Assembly (NCBI GenBank): GCA_029204225.1 | Contig: CM055096.1 | Span: 45,245,967-45,309,966, forward strand | Length of the DNA: 64,000 bases | From: Diphasiastrum complanatum | Lineage: Eukaryota > Streptophyta > Lycopodiopsida > Lycopodiales > Lycopodiaceae | Direction: 5' to 3' | Part shown: positions 1-12,080 of the stretch, piece by piece | How the letters are laid out: every line of letters begins with the position of its first letter | Numbering within the stretch: position 1 is the stretch's first letter | Made by a program: the position numbers and the translations under genes | Notes under the pieces: model-generated | The model's input: only the letters and a program-made list of their open reading frames with translations | What the model was told of the DNA's origin: nothing | Databases searched by the model: none

Positions 1-577
1 CCCACAATAACCAACTAATCGATGTTCCACCGATTTGAAAAGGAGAAAACCGAAAAAACACAATATAATTTCATTTACTAGGAGTACCAGTACTCCAGAA
101 TTAATTGGTTTAAATAGCATCGTACCAAGGAATCGGATTTTTAAATCGGGTATATGCCTGAGAACTGTACCACTCCTTTTGTTCCGTCAAGATCGGTTTC
201 GAAAAAATTCTCATCGAAAATCGATTAATATTGCTTAACCACGAATAATGGTACTCAAGTTTCACAAAAGCTGGGCTTACATTGTTGAAAGCCGAATGCC
301 AAGTTGATAAGAGCGTATGACATGCAAATTGTCCAATGGAAAAAAAAAATCCAATTTTTTTCTAACCATAACCGAGAAACAATATACAAAGACCAAGGTC
401 ACACTTCGACAAACGAGCACCAAGAAACCTAAGCTCCTCTAACAGGGTGCTAATAGCTTAGAATTTATGGGTTAATTTGGAGAATCAATTTTTTAAGTTT
501 CAAATGTCAGCCCAAAGTAATCCTTATATAATTGTCTTGCAACAAGCCATGAAATTACAGAATTGTAGATTGTCATC
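1..577. other. Intergenic / decayed repeat, no gene recognised
   Basis: No open frame with recognisable protein similarity is visible. The right end (about 540-577) runs into the copia fragment that follows, so part of this stretch is probably decayed transposon. Confidence 0.4.
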
Positions 578-703
578 ATGGAGCACATCGACACATCATC
601 TTGTATTGCAGATTTGCTCACCAAACCTTTGAGCAAAAATTCCTTCATCAAGCATAGAGCCAATCTTGGTATAATACCAAGATCCATGTTCAAGTCAACA
701 TAG
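578..703 (+). pseudogene. Ty1/copia RNase H C-terminal fragment
   Basis: The frame reads EHIDTSSCIADLLTKPLSK and ends in MFKST before TAG at 701-703. This is the last ~42 residues of a copia RNase H domain, with the conserved (I/V)AD-LTKPL motif. It is nearly the same protein as the one ending at 9791, so both belong to one copia family (family A). The 5' part of the element is absent here. A purine-rich tract (about 712-721) and an LTR start follow, the normal order at a copia 3' end. It is a fragment and cannot encode a working polyprotein. Confidence 0.75.
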
Positions 704-721
704 ATTGTTTTTTAGGAGGAG

Positions 722-960
722 TGTTGAAAATAAAAATCATCTATCTTGACTTTAGGCTTGCTACAAGTTTTTTACTATGCAAGTATGCTATTTCATAAAT
801 GTGAATGCCAAATTTGGCCTAGATGGAACTCGAGCTATATGGAATTTTTATATCTAGTGAATACAACTTGCATATAGATTGTAGACTTAGAAATAGCATT
901 AATATGCTTGTAGTGTTGACAGATCTCCTGCTCCAGAGGATCTGTTGGTTGCTTTCTTTG
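722..960 (+). mobile_element. Partial LTR of copia family A
   Basis: It begins with TGTTGAAAAT directly after the polypurine tract AGGAGGAG. It aligns through shared words (GGCTTGCTACAA, CATGCAAGTATG, AACTCGAGCTA, TACAACTTG) with the LTR at 7934. Similarity fades near 930-960; the 3' part is lost or too diverged to follow. Confidence 0.6.
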
Positions 961-1559
961 TTTCTTCTTCACTGTTTTTGCCTGTTACCAGGCTTCACGA
1001 CATTTATTAAATGTGTTCTTGATATTACCATGCCCAAACCAAGCAGAATGGACGGATTGACGTTGTAGTATTATGTCCTGCCTGTCAGAGGACACTCATG
1101 GTCGTTCTCTCTTGAAAGCACTCACATTCAAACAGAGATGCAAGTCATGAATATTCATTTACAGATAAGCATGCAGCCCAAATGGACGTTCAATAAATTC
1201 TATAGCTACCAACTCTAAAAACGAACTGAAACAGATCCTACACTTTACTAGAACTGAGCTACACTTGCATTAATCCACAAAGCTGGAACAAGAATTAATC
1301 TACAGCATTTTAGAAGTCCAAGAATCAAGAAACCAACCAGTCTTTTGATTCTTGGACATCCCAAGAACATCAAGAACTAGAATGTTGAAGGATATGCAAG
1401 ATTTATACCACACTTCTAGCCTATTTAGTTTACTTGAATGCTAATTCCTACATTAATCTACAAACAAGAAAAGAAGACTAATCCACTCTAGGAAAGCAAA
1501 TCTAATCCACTCTACAATCCACAACCACACACAAAGGAGGGAAGGGCAAGATCATGAAT
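961..1559. other. Stretch without a recognised gene
   Basis: No coding frame with recognisable similarity. It lies between the copia LTR fragment and the gypsy-type LTR, and may hold the outer part of that LTR. Confidence 0.3.
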
Positions 1560-2049
1560 GCATCACTCAAGAAACAAGCATGATCAAGGAGCTCAATGGA
1601 TGCACCAAACTCATGAAGGCTCTTCTCATTTCAGCATGGAGTAGATACAATACACAAAAAGCTCCTCTTCACAAAGAGGGAGTCTCTTAAATAAGCAAGA
1701 GAGCTCCTTAGGCATCCTAGTGGAATTTCCACAATTCACAAATCACAAGTGGAATAATGCTCTCCACTAGAGGTCACCATCAAAAGGTGGCTCACTCTAC
1801 TTTCTTAAAGAAAGGTCTACTTGCATTTATTACATTTGCCTAGAAATACTAGCTCCTACATGGTCATTCCATCTTCTGGGATTCACCATGAGGCTTACAC
1901 AGTTCTTGTAGTAGTAATCCTCGACTCTCATACTCGGCTCTCAATCTTCGTTTGTCTCGCCTTCTCAGAGACCTCCTCGGTCTAAGGTGAGAGGTGTTCT
2001 TGAGTTGCTCTGTCCAAGTATCTTAAGGATTCGTTAGAATTAGCCAACA
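1560..2049 (-). mobile_element. 3' LTR of a minus-strand gag-only gypsy element (left copy)
   Basis: Read on the minus strand the LTR starts TGTTGGCTAATTC at 2049, directly after a polypurine tract, and carries a TATA-like TTATTTAAG near 1690. The same sequence, with indels, occurs at 33885-34386. Sharing between the copies stops at 1560, so the outer LTR edge is only a minimum estimate. Confidence 0.6.
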
Positions 2050-2062
2050 TCATCCCACCCCT
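2050..2062 (-). other. Polypurine tract of the left gag-only gypsy element
   Basis: On the minus strand it reads AGGGGTGGGATGA immediately 5' of TGTTGGCT. This is the plus-strand priming site of LTR retrotransposons and fixes the orientation of the element. The second copy has the equivalent tract at 34387-34399. Confidence 0.6.
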
Positions 2063-4027
<1,965 letters not shown>

Positions 4028-5240
4028 CTATCGTGATTCATAACTGACATGACAGGCAGATAGGACCTTAGTTGGTTGTTTCGGACAGTCTTTGAAACTG
4101 TGTTTTATGACACAGTCGGGACACTCAGCATGGTACTTGGTCTTGACTGGACAATCAACCATGAAGTGGCCGGTTTCACCACAGATGAAACATCTGTTGT
4201 TCAATGGCCCTTGTATAATGACATAACCATCTTGTATGGCTAATGGTTCTAGACTTTCAAGAGGATATTCATGATAAGTCAAGGCATGTCCAGACTGTGA
4301 TGGTTGGTCTTCATATTGTTGGACTGTATGTGCTTGGATAGGTTGATATGAAGGATAAGCATCAGCAGGATGCGTAGCCCAACAGTGTGGGCACCATATT
4401 GGTTTTCGTCTATAAGGTACTTGTGCAGGGTTTGGCTGACTAGACATACTGCTTTGGATAGACTTCAGGGTAGTTTGAAATTCATTGGTGAGTTTATCCA
4501 TTTGTAGTTGATGTTGCTTATTAAACAACTCAACTGAGAATTCCAAAGCTGATCTCGGGTGTCCTCGATCGACTTTCACTCATGGACAAGATCACGTGGT
4601 GCTCGTCTTTCCCTGGATTCGTCAACATTTGATCCCTCATCTTCTTCTTTGATGGCATCAGACATAGCTAACTTTAGACTCATATATTCATCATTGGATT
4701 TAAGCTCGCGTCTAATCCATCTTGGAAGGCTGACTAAGAACCAGATAATGAGGATCTATTCGGAGGGCTATTCTTGTACTTGACTTTTGAGGCGTTTGAA
4801 ACGTTCGATATAGTCTCGGACACGTTCATCTTTTGCCATCTTGATGTTTCTCAATTTGACAAAAGGACTCTCGATCAAGCGAAAGGGCTTAAAATGCTTG
4901 ATAAATGACTCTTTCAAAATTGACCAGTTTGTCTTATCTTCACGATCGAGGTTAAAAAACCAGTCACGTGCTTTACGATCATGGTCATCGAAAATAGTTG
5001 GACCATAGCATTGGGAGATGTTTCGCCATACACATCACATGCATTCTCAAAGATTTACAAAAATCTTTGAGGGTCCGAACTACCGTCAAACTTGGGTAGA
5101 TCTAACTTGGGTGTACGTCTCTCATGATGAGCATTGTGGATAGTAGAAACTCCATTAAGGTTGGTTCTGGCCTATGAGGGTTCAGCACCATAAAAATGGG
5201 GTCGAACGCGTAAGGACTCAGTTCTATCAGGTTCTTGTCC
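4028..5240 (-). pseudogene. Ty3/gypsy Gag with zinc knuckles (left copy)
   Basis: The intact 3' part (4028-4579, 183 codons) carries a CX2CX4HX4C knuckle, CFICGETGHFMVDC, near residues 130-143, and a second CPDC...H...C motif at 153-165. Further 5' on the minus strand, broken pieces continue as a retrotransposon gag domain with KLDLPKFDGSSDPQRFL and VRDYIERFKRLKS. These correspond to matching segments of the gypsy Gag at 55096-55533. Gag packages element RNA into particles. Stops and frame changes between about 4580 and 5240 make this copy non-functional. It ends directly at the non-coding block, with no pol. Confidence 0.75.
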
Positions 5241-5449
5241 CTCGAATGGGTTTGTGGATGGCTCGTGGGGTTGGAAATGCACTCGGTAGAACCTATGATG
5301 TCAGATTTGTTCAGCTGTAGGGGGGTTGATCTCGTATGGATAATGTTTTGGGATTTCAGAATTTGTATGTGGTTTCATTTGATAAGATCTTGTTTTGTGA
5401 TTTTTTGGATATAGTTTTGTTTTTTGTTTTTTTTTGTATGGGGTCAAAA

Positions 5450-5975
5450 ATTTGTCTAGATAAAAAAAAAGGATGATGTCAAAAAATAAAGTATCGAAAA
5501 ACAGAGGATTCGAAAAAAGAGATGACTCGAAAAATAGAAGGCTCAAAAAAATTGTATCGAAAAACTATGTTGGTGACTCAAAAAAATGAATCGAAAAATC
5601 TGTGCTAGTGAATAAAAAAAAGTGTATCGAAAAAATATAGGACTCGAAAACACATGTGACTCGAAAAATAGAAGGCTAGAAAAAAAATTGTATCGAAAAT
5701 TAACTGGGTGACTCGAAAAAAGTGTATCGAAAAAATACAGGACTCGAAAAAACAGGTGACTCGAAAAATAGAAGGCTCAAAAAAATTGGTATCGGAAAAT
5801 TATGCTGGTGACTTGAAAATGTGTATCGAAAATTATGTAGGTGACTCGAAAAAATGTATCGAAAATTTTCTAGGTGACTCGAAAAAAGTGTATTAAAAAA
5901 TCTGTGCTAGTAACTCGAAAAAAAAGTATCAAAAATGTGTGTTGGTGACTGAAAAAAATGTATCAAAAATAGGAA
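5450..5975. repeat. Degenerate ATCGAAAAA/GACTCGAAAAA tandem array
   Basis: Some two dozen copies of short units such as GACTCGAAAAAATG and TATCGAAAATT follow one another. On the + strand part of it stays open (5708-5896) and repeats a motif like GDSKKCIEN. It lies in the leader position upstream of the minus-strand gag. The second family member has a quite different GT-rich array in that place (36990-37690). Confidence 0.85.
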
Positions 5976-5992
5976 ATAGCCCACTACAATTT

Positions 5993-6010
5993 TGGCACCG
6001 TTGCCAGGGA
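5993..6010 (+). other. Primer binding site-like sequence complementary to tRNA-Asp
   Basis: The sequence TGGCACCGTTGCCAGGGA differs at two of 18 positions from the usual TGGCGCCGTTGCCGGGGA site of Athila/Tat-type gypsy elements, which pairs with the 3' end of tRNA-Asp. It is preceded by ACTACAATT, a typical LTR end plus spacer. It implies that a plus-strand element has its 5' LTR ending near 5988. No gag is seen downstream. Confidence 0.6.
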
Positions 6011-7928
6011 GCTACGCCAATTTTTCAGTTTTTAGCATGTTAGGATGAATGTTAGCTTGCATTTAGGCATCTTGTTTTGGCATAGTAGAGTTAAAACTGT
6101 ATTTTAGGATTAAATTGGGAGATATCTTGCTTGATTTGAGTGGATTTTCTTGTTTGAAGTCTATTTTGATTGTTGAGTACGGAAAGCCATACAAATCACA
6201 ATTCTTAAGATCCATTTGGATCTAATAAATCAAAGAAAACAACAAAAACCGTTCATTTCTACCAAATTTGGTAAAAAAATTCGTCATTAGTCTTGCTATC
6301 TTTTTGCTCCCTGGCTGCAATGTTAAAGAATGTGGCTTTTTCCTTTGATTCAATAGTTGAGAATTGTTGATGATATGATAGCTAAAGATGCTCACAAATT
6401 TGAGTTTTGAAAAAATGAGACTTTAAATATATATTTGGAATAACATCAAGCTTCAACAGTGGATGATACTCCCTTGTACTTAATGTCCCTGGGGGCCTTC
6501 TTGCTACCTGTTCCATTTTACATAGTTCCACATCTTGGCTATGTTTAGTCTATCAAGAGCACTCTTGTCTCTAGGCATCCCTCCCAATCCTCCATCACTT
6601 TAACTATACGTTTAAGATAACATCCATCTTCACACTGGACGCTACTCCCTTGTACTCAATGTCCCTTTGGGCCTTCATGTTTCCAGCCTTCCTGCTACTT
6701 GTTCCATTCTAGTTCCACCTCTCGGCTATGCTTAGTCTGCACAGAGCACTCGTCTCTAGGCATCCCTCCCAATCTTCCATTACTAGCTCCCCTTCCTATG
6801 CTTATTTCTTGCAAGCCAAGTTGTCTTCACTTGCAATGCTCTAGCTCTTTCTTCCATCTATTCTCTCCTCCTCATTGCCTCTTACTATCTCCATAGGCAC
6901 AAATAAAAGTTCCAAGCAAATGAATTTGCATTTCATTGTAATAAGATCACCAAAAAATAGAAATTCAAAAATTCAAATCGAGAGGATTTTTTCTAAAATA
7001 GAAAAGTTGATAAATGTTTTTGGAAAAAATCATGTGTTCTAAGGTTTTAGAAAATTAAAATGCTAGATTATATTAAAGATTAAAATGTTATTGATAGTAC
7101 TCAACAAAGATTCAAATGGGAAGTGGGTGATAGGATAATTGATATCCTAAATTTGTGAAGATTCAAATCACTTGTGAACAATGCATTGTGGACCTTTTCG
7201 AAAAAAACTTTTTTGCAACACACTTGAAACATGAAAGAATTGGCTTTGTCGGACAATTTTCTATGATGATGTAACACCTTGATACAAAACATTATTTGAA
7301 TTATTTAGTATATTTGACTATATTTGATCACATATCTAAAAGATGATAACTTATGTTGAGAGCAAAGGAACCGATACGAAAAAATATCTTATGAAGACTT
7401 ATTTTAAGGCCAACTAAAGGAAGGACTTAAAACGAAGGACTGAATGAAATGACCCAACCTTAATAATGGATGCACTCGAATAAACAATATTCTTTGTTAA
7501 GTCAGATTATTTGTGACTCTTTACTAGTCATGAATATTTGTATAACTACCTAATTGATTCGAGATGACATGGCAGTTGGACAAGTAAGCCTAACAAAGAG
7601 AACGACACACCTCATTATCTAAAGGATGTGTCTATTTATGAAATTTATCTATTTTAGAAGTGTTAGTGTAGTTCATTGCTGAATAATATTGTTTAGCAGT
7701 TTCGACCCATGCTTATCAATGTTTAACATTCGAATGTGGAAAAGAATTACCTCAATTCTAGTAGATCATAACTTAGCAAAACTTCTGGTCGATTAATTTT
7801 GATAAAGAGCATGTCAATTGTGGATAGATTCGATCTAGTCAAACATCACTAAAGAGTCTGAGTATTTCACCAAAGATATTTGAAACTCTATAACTTTCAA
7901 CTTAACTATGGTACTATTGCATTACATT
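6011..7928. other. No gene recognised; contains a ~177-bp tandem duplication
   Basis: The first part may be leader of the element primed at 5993. At about 6442-6618 and 6619-6790 a segment containing ACTCCCTTGTACT and CTAGGCATCCCTCCCAATC is present twice in tandem with clear divergence. The rest is AT-rich with no coding signal. Confidence 0.45.
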
Positions 7929-7933
7929 AAGGT

Positions 7934-8730
7934 TGTTAAAATTGGAAAAACAAATCATATTGATTTCTTGGCTTGCTACAAATGTTGTACCATGCAAGTA
8001 TGTAGCTCATAAATGCAAAATGCCAAGTTTGGCCTACATAGAACTCGAGCTACATGGTTATGTAATGTCTAGATTGAAGAATACAACTTGAATATAGTTT
8101 GTAGACATAGAATTGGCAAATTCATGCTTGTAGAAACTCGTGGCAATTCACATGCATTAATTGTAAGTGATCCATAGTGACATGCAAGGCATGCACAAAG
8201 TATAATGGACACATGCATGATGATTTGTACTTTGTTAGTTAGAACTAGTACACTTGTAAAAAGTTGGTAGAATTTCATGCATGGCAAGTGACAAATGTCA
8301 CATAGACTCTAGATGTCACTTTAGTTGTCATTTTGGAATGGATAGATGTGGTTCTACCTCGAGCTACCTCAAACTCCATAAATATGTGTAGCTCTTCTCA
8401 CAATCAATGATGAAGAACCAAATTTTTGTAGCTACCTCATGCCATTTTGCATCTAAACTATTTTGCTTGTTATCTCTCTAGTTCTCTCTCTCACTAACTC
8501 GTGTTGAAGCTAATGCTAATACACTACAATCTTGTACTTTTGTTCATTATTTGATTCATTGCTATTATATTCTGATGCTTAGCATGCTAGATTGTGGCTA
8601 AGCCATTTCTTCTGAACTAGATCTTGCTTAACAATCTAGAATCAGGTTATTGTGCTAATCACAAAGCTTAATCAAGATCAATCATACTTGTGGACATTCC
8701 CCACACGTGTGAATTCTGGAAATTTTGTCA
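7934..8730 (+). mobile_element. 5' LTR of copia family A (797 bp)
   Basis: Begins TGTTAAAATTGG and ends AATTTTGTCA, with TG...CA ends. A palindrome CACACGTGTG lies at 8702-8711. It is about 322 bp longer than the 3' LTR because it contains a segment (about 8117-8450) that the 3' LTR lacks. Confidence 0.8.
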
Positions 8731-9283
8731 TGGTTGTAGAAACTTGTGGCATTTCACATGCATTAATTGTAAGTGATCCATAGTGGCATGCAAGGCATGC
8801 ACAAAGTATAATGGACACATGCATGATGATTTGTACTTTGTTAGTTAGAACTAGTACACTTGTAAAAAGTTGGTAGAATTTCATGCATGGCAAGTGACAA
8901 ATGTCACATAGACTCTAGATGTCACTTTAGTTGTCATTTTGGAATGGATAGATGTGGTTCTACCTCGAGCTACCTCAAACTCCATAAATATGTGTAGCTC
9001 TTCTCACATTCAATGATGAAGAACCAAAGTTTCGTAGCTACCTCATGCCATTTTGGATCTAAACTATTGTGCTTGTTATCTCTCTAGCTCTCTCTCGCTA
9101 ACTCGTGTTGAAGCTAATGCTAATACACTAAAATCTTGTACTTTTTTTCATTATTTGATTCATTGCTATTATATTCTGATGCTTAGCATGCTAGATTGTG
9201 GTTAAGCCATTTCTTCTAAACTAGATCTTGCTTAATAATCTAGAATCAGGTTACTGTGCTAATCACAAAGCTTAATCAAGATC
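8731..9283 (+). repeat. Internal partial LTR duplicate
   Basis: After the four bases TGGT, sequence from within the LTR (starting at the equivalent of about 8127, TGTAGAAACT-GTGGC) repeats up to CTTAATCAAGATCAAT. There it switches directly into RNase H coding sequence. Copies differ by only a few substitutions, so the event is recent. Confidence 0.75.
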
Positions 9284-9791
9284 AATGTATAAAAGTGAAG
9301 ATCTTTCTATTATTGGTTATTCTGACTCGAATTTTGCAAGTGATAGAGCAGATAAAAAATCTACAAGTGCTTATGTCATATATCTTGGAGGAAACTTGAT
9401 ATCTTGGCTTTCCAAAAAGCAAGATACTGTATCACTCTCATCATGTGAAGCTGAGTACAAGGTACTCACTACAACAACAAAGGAAGTGCTTTGGGTCAAG
9501 AGGTTACTAGTGGAACTAAAGATAATCTTGGATCTACCTATGATCATGTGTGACAACATTTCAGCCCAAGCCCTTGCCAATAACCCGATATTCCATGCAA
9601 GGAGCAAGCATATCGAAGTTGCACATCACTTCGTGAGAGAGAAGCTCATTGGAGGGGAAATCAATTTGGAGCACATCGACACATCATCTTGCATTGCTGA
9701 TATGCTCACCAAACCTTTGAGCAAAAGTTCCTTCATCAAGCATAGAGCCAATCTTGGAGTTATACCAAGATCCATGTTCAAATCAATATAG
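9284..9791 (+). pseudogene. Ty1/copia RNase H domain, 5'-truncated
   Basis: About 168 codons of the copia C-terminal RNase H: YSDSNFASDRADKKSTSAY at the start, then WLSKKQ, SSCEAEYK (the catalytic Glu block), the NPIFHARSKHIE segment and IADMLTKPL near the end. It stops at TAG 9789-9791, 17 bases before the 3' LTR. RT is absent. The frame itself is open, but without a start codon or upstream domains it is not a working gene. Confidence 0.85.
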
Positions 9792-9808
9792 ACTATTTTT
9801 AGGAGGAG

Positions 9809-10283
9809 TGTTAAAATTGGAAAAACAAATCATATTGATTTCTCGGCTTGCTACAAATGTTGTACCATGCAAGTATGTAGCTCATAAATGCAAAATGCCA
9901 AGTTTGGCCTACATAGAACTCGAGCTACATGGTTATGTAATGTCTAGATTGAAGAATACAACTTGCATATAGTTTGTAGACATAAAATTGGCAAATTCAT
10001 TGGATCTAAACTATTTTGCTTGTTATCTCTCTAGTTCTCTCTCTCTCTAACTCGTGTTGAAGCTAATGCTAACACACTACAATCTTGTACTTTTGTTCAT
10101 TATTTGATTCATTGCTATTATATTCTGATGCTTAGCATGCTAGATTGTGGTTAAGCCATTTCTTCTGAACTAGATCTTGCTTAACAATCTAGAATCAGGT
10201 TACTATGCTAATCACAAAGCTTAATCAAGATCAATCATACTTGTGGACATTCCCCACACGTGTGAATTCTGGAAATTTTGTCA
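9809..10283 (+). mobile_element. 3' LTR of copia family A, internally deleted (475 bp)
   Basis: Begins TGTTAAAATTGG after AGGAGGAG (9801-9808) and ends TTTTGTCA before AAGGT. Compared with the 5' LTR it jumps from GGCAAATTCAT to TGGATCTAAACT, leaving out about 325 bp. CACACGTGTG is retained at 10255-10264. Confidence 0.8.
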
Positions 10284-11119
10284 AAGGTAATATTGGCTAT
10301 ATGATCTCTCTAATATCCGAGGATAATCGGGTTTTCATATGCTAAAATATAAAAAGCCTTATTATCAATAATTGTGAACTATCCATCTCTTTGGAAATGA
10401 TAATTCTATATACTACACAAATATCTTCTGATCTAACATGCCACGACATATGTTGTAGTAATTATTGAAGGTTGCTTCTTAGCCTTCATACCTTCCTTCG
10501 TACCTTTTTTTTGAAACCTTGCAAGGATTCTACTGTCTGCATACAAATCACTATAAGGGATATCAGACAAGCTTATCTTGACATCCGAATCAATGCTTAA
10601 ATGTCGTACCACAAGTATTATATGAGCCTTTATGAATATTATTGCATCTTTGCTTAAATGTTGATTTTATTGAGTATGTGACATATAGTACAATTAGTTA
10701 TGCACGATTGAGGCTATAAGGTTGTTTCTGAGGCTAACTGTGTGCTAATACTTGAGCACCATTTGAACATGCATAAGTAATGCTAGTTTGTTTGAGCATT
10801 GTATTCTTGATATATGATTTTGGCCAATGTTAACTATTTGTGTATATGACTAAAGTAGCCCAAAGTATACAGGCTTTATAAGGATACCAATTTTAATTCT
10901 ACATATGCAAGCCTTCTATAGCATATCAATTGTGCACATCGTACACATATTAGATGTTGATTACTCACTTATTTTCTTTGACCATATAGTTTTACTCTTT
11001 CGGTTAGTGTCTTCTTTTGCAAGCTGTATTGAAAATGTCTTCCATATATTGGGGATGAAGAATTGATCAACTTTTCATAGATGTGTCCCGAAGACTACGT
11101 GTTTAATGATGGTTGGCAA

Positions 11120-11345
11120 CGATTATCTAAAATCATGAATATTGAAAAGAATATCTTGAGTATTGATAATAATTATTGGGGATTTTGATCGTGAATACTT
11201 ATCGTGATAATTGTGAATATTGATCATGATTATTGTGAATACTGGTCGTAATTATCATGAATACTCATGATTATTATAAATACTCATGAATATTGATCAT
11301 GATTATTGTGAATACTAATCATAAGCATTCTTGAATCCTTGACAA
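11120..11345. repeat. Imperfect minisatellite rich in TGATCATGATTATTGTGAATA
   Basis: About nine imperfect ~20-24-bp units combine GAATATTGATCATGATTATTGT-like words. The units are themselves partly self-complementary (TGATCA, ATCATGAT). Confidence 0.6.
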
Positions 11346-12061
11346 TTTCAAAATTACAAAATGATGGACATATTTCATGATCAAAATATTAAATCCCTTG
11401 TAAGAAACTATCATAAAATGGAAATCACCTATTTATTGGCAATATCATTCCATACACGATTCTAAAAACTTAACTACTTTTGTGATAGTGATTATGATAA
11501 GTTAACTTACCAATATTCACGTCTTTAGCAAAAAAGCTAATACATGTATTTGTCTAAACCTCGAAGAAAAGAAATAAAATTTTACAAGATAATTTTTTTT
11601 CTTAACTAAATTACAACGTTCTTGTTTTCATTTTTAGCTTTTATGCAATAGTAGTAGGCTCATAAGCTATTGTAATGATATGCCAAACACTGAAGTGTCA
11701 CACCAAGGTGACTTTGAGCATTAGTATGGGATTTTTTTAGTGTTTTGATTTCTCTAAAATGTAATCTTTGTTTTCTTTTTAACAATTTGAATGCCTTGCG
11801 TAAGGCATAGCTTCTCATGATGTCAATTGCCTTTATTTTATTTAATTTAATTTTGGGGTTTTAACTTTTAAGTTGCTTGTATTTTTTTTCATTTTTAGCT
11901 TTGCCACACTAACATTAAGCGATCATGATGATTTGCCAAACACTGAGCTGAGTCCGAGCATTAAAATGTAGTTTTTGTTTTCTTGTTTTTTAACGATTTG
12001 AATGCCCTGCATAGACAAAGGTTCTTGTGGTATATCAATCACTCGTTTTTTTTTTAGGGGG

Positions 12062-12080
12062 TGGGGGGGGGGGGGGGGGA
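12062..12080 (+). repeat. Poly-G run
   Basis: A tract of about 19 G follows TTAGGGGGTG. Length in the living genome is uncertain, because homopolymers of this size are often misread. Confidence 0.8.

Larger units (their letters stand above)
7934..10283 (+). mobile_element. Rearranged Ty1/copia element of family A with target duplication
   Basis: A 2350-bp element bounded by AAGGT at 7929-7933 and 10284-10288, a perfect 5-bp target duplication. Order: 5' LTR 7934-8730; TGGT, matching the first bases of a met-tRNA primer site; a second partial LTR copy 8731-9283; RNase H tail 9284-9791; polypurine tract; 3' LTR 9809-10283. Gag, protease, integrase and most of RT are missing. Intact target repeats show that it inserted as a unit, so the rearrangement probably arose during reverse transcription or in the parent. 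It must have moved in trans. Confidence 0.8.

Noticed and set aside
5708-5896. Repeat-encoded protein with GDSKKCIEN units
   Set aside because: The open frame results from a short tandem repeat without stops; no start context or similarity.
8069-8287. 72-codon frame repeated at 8678-8893
   Set aside because: It is the duplicated LTR of copia family A read in antisense.
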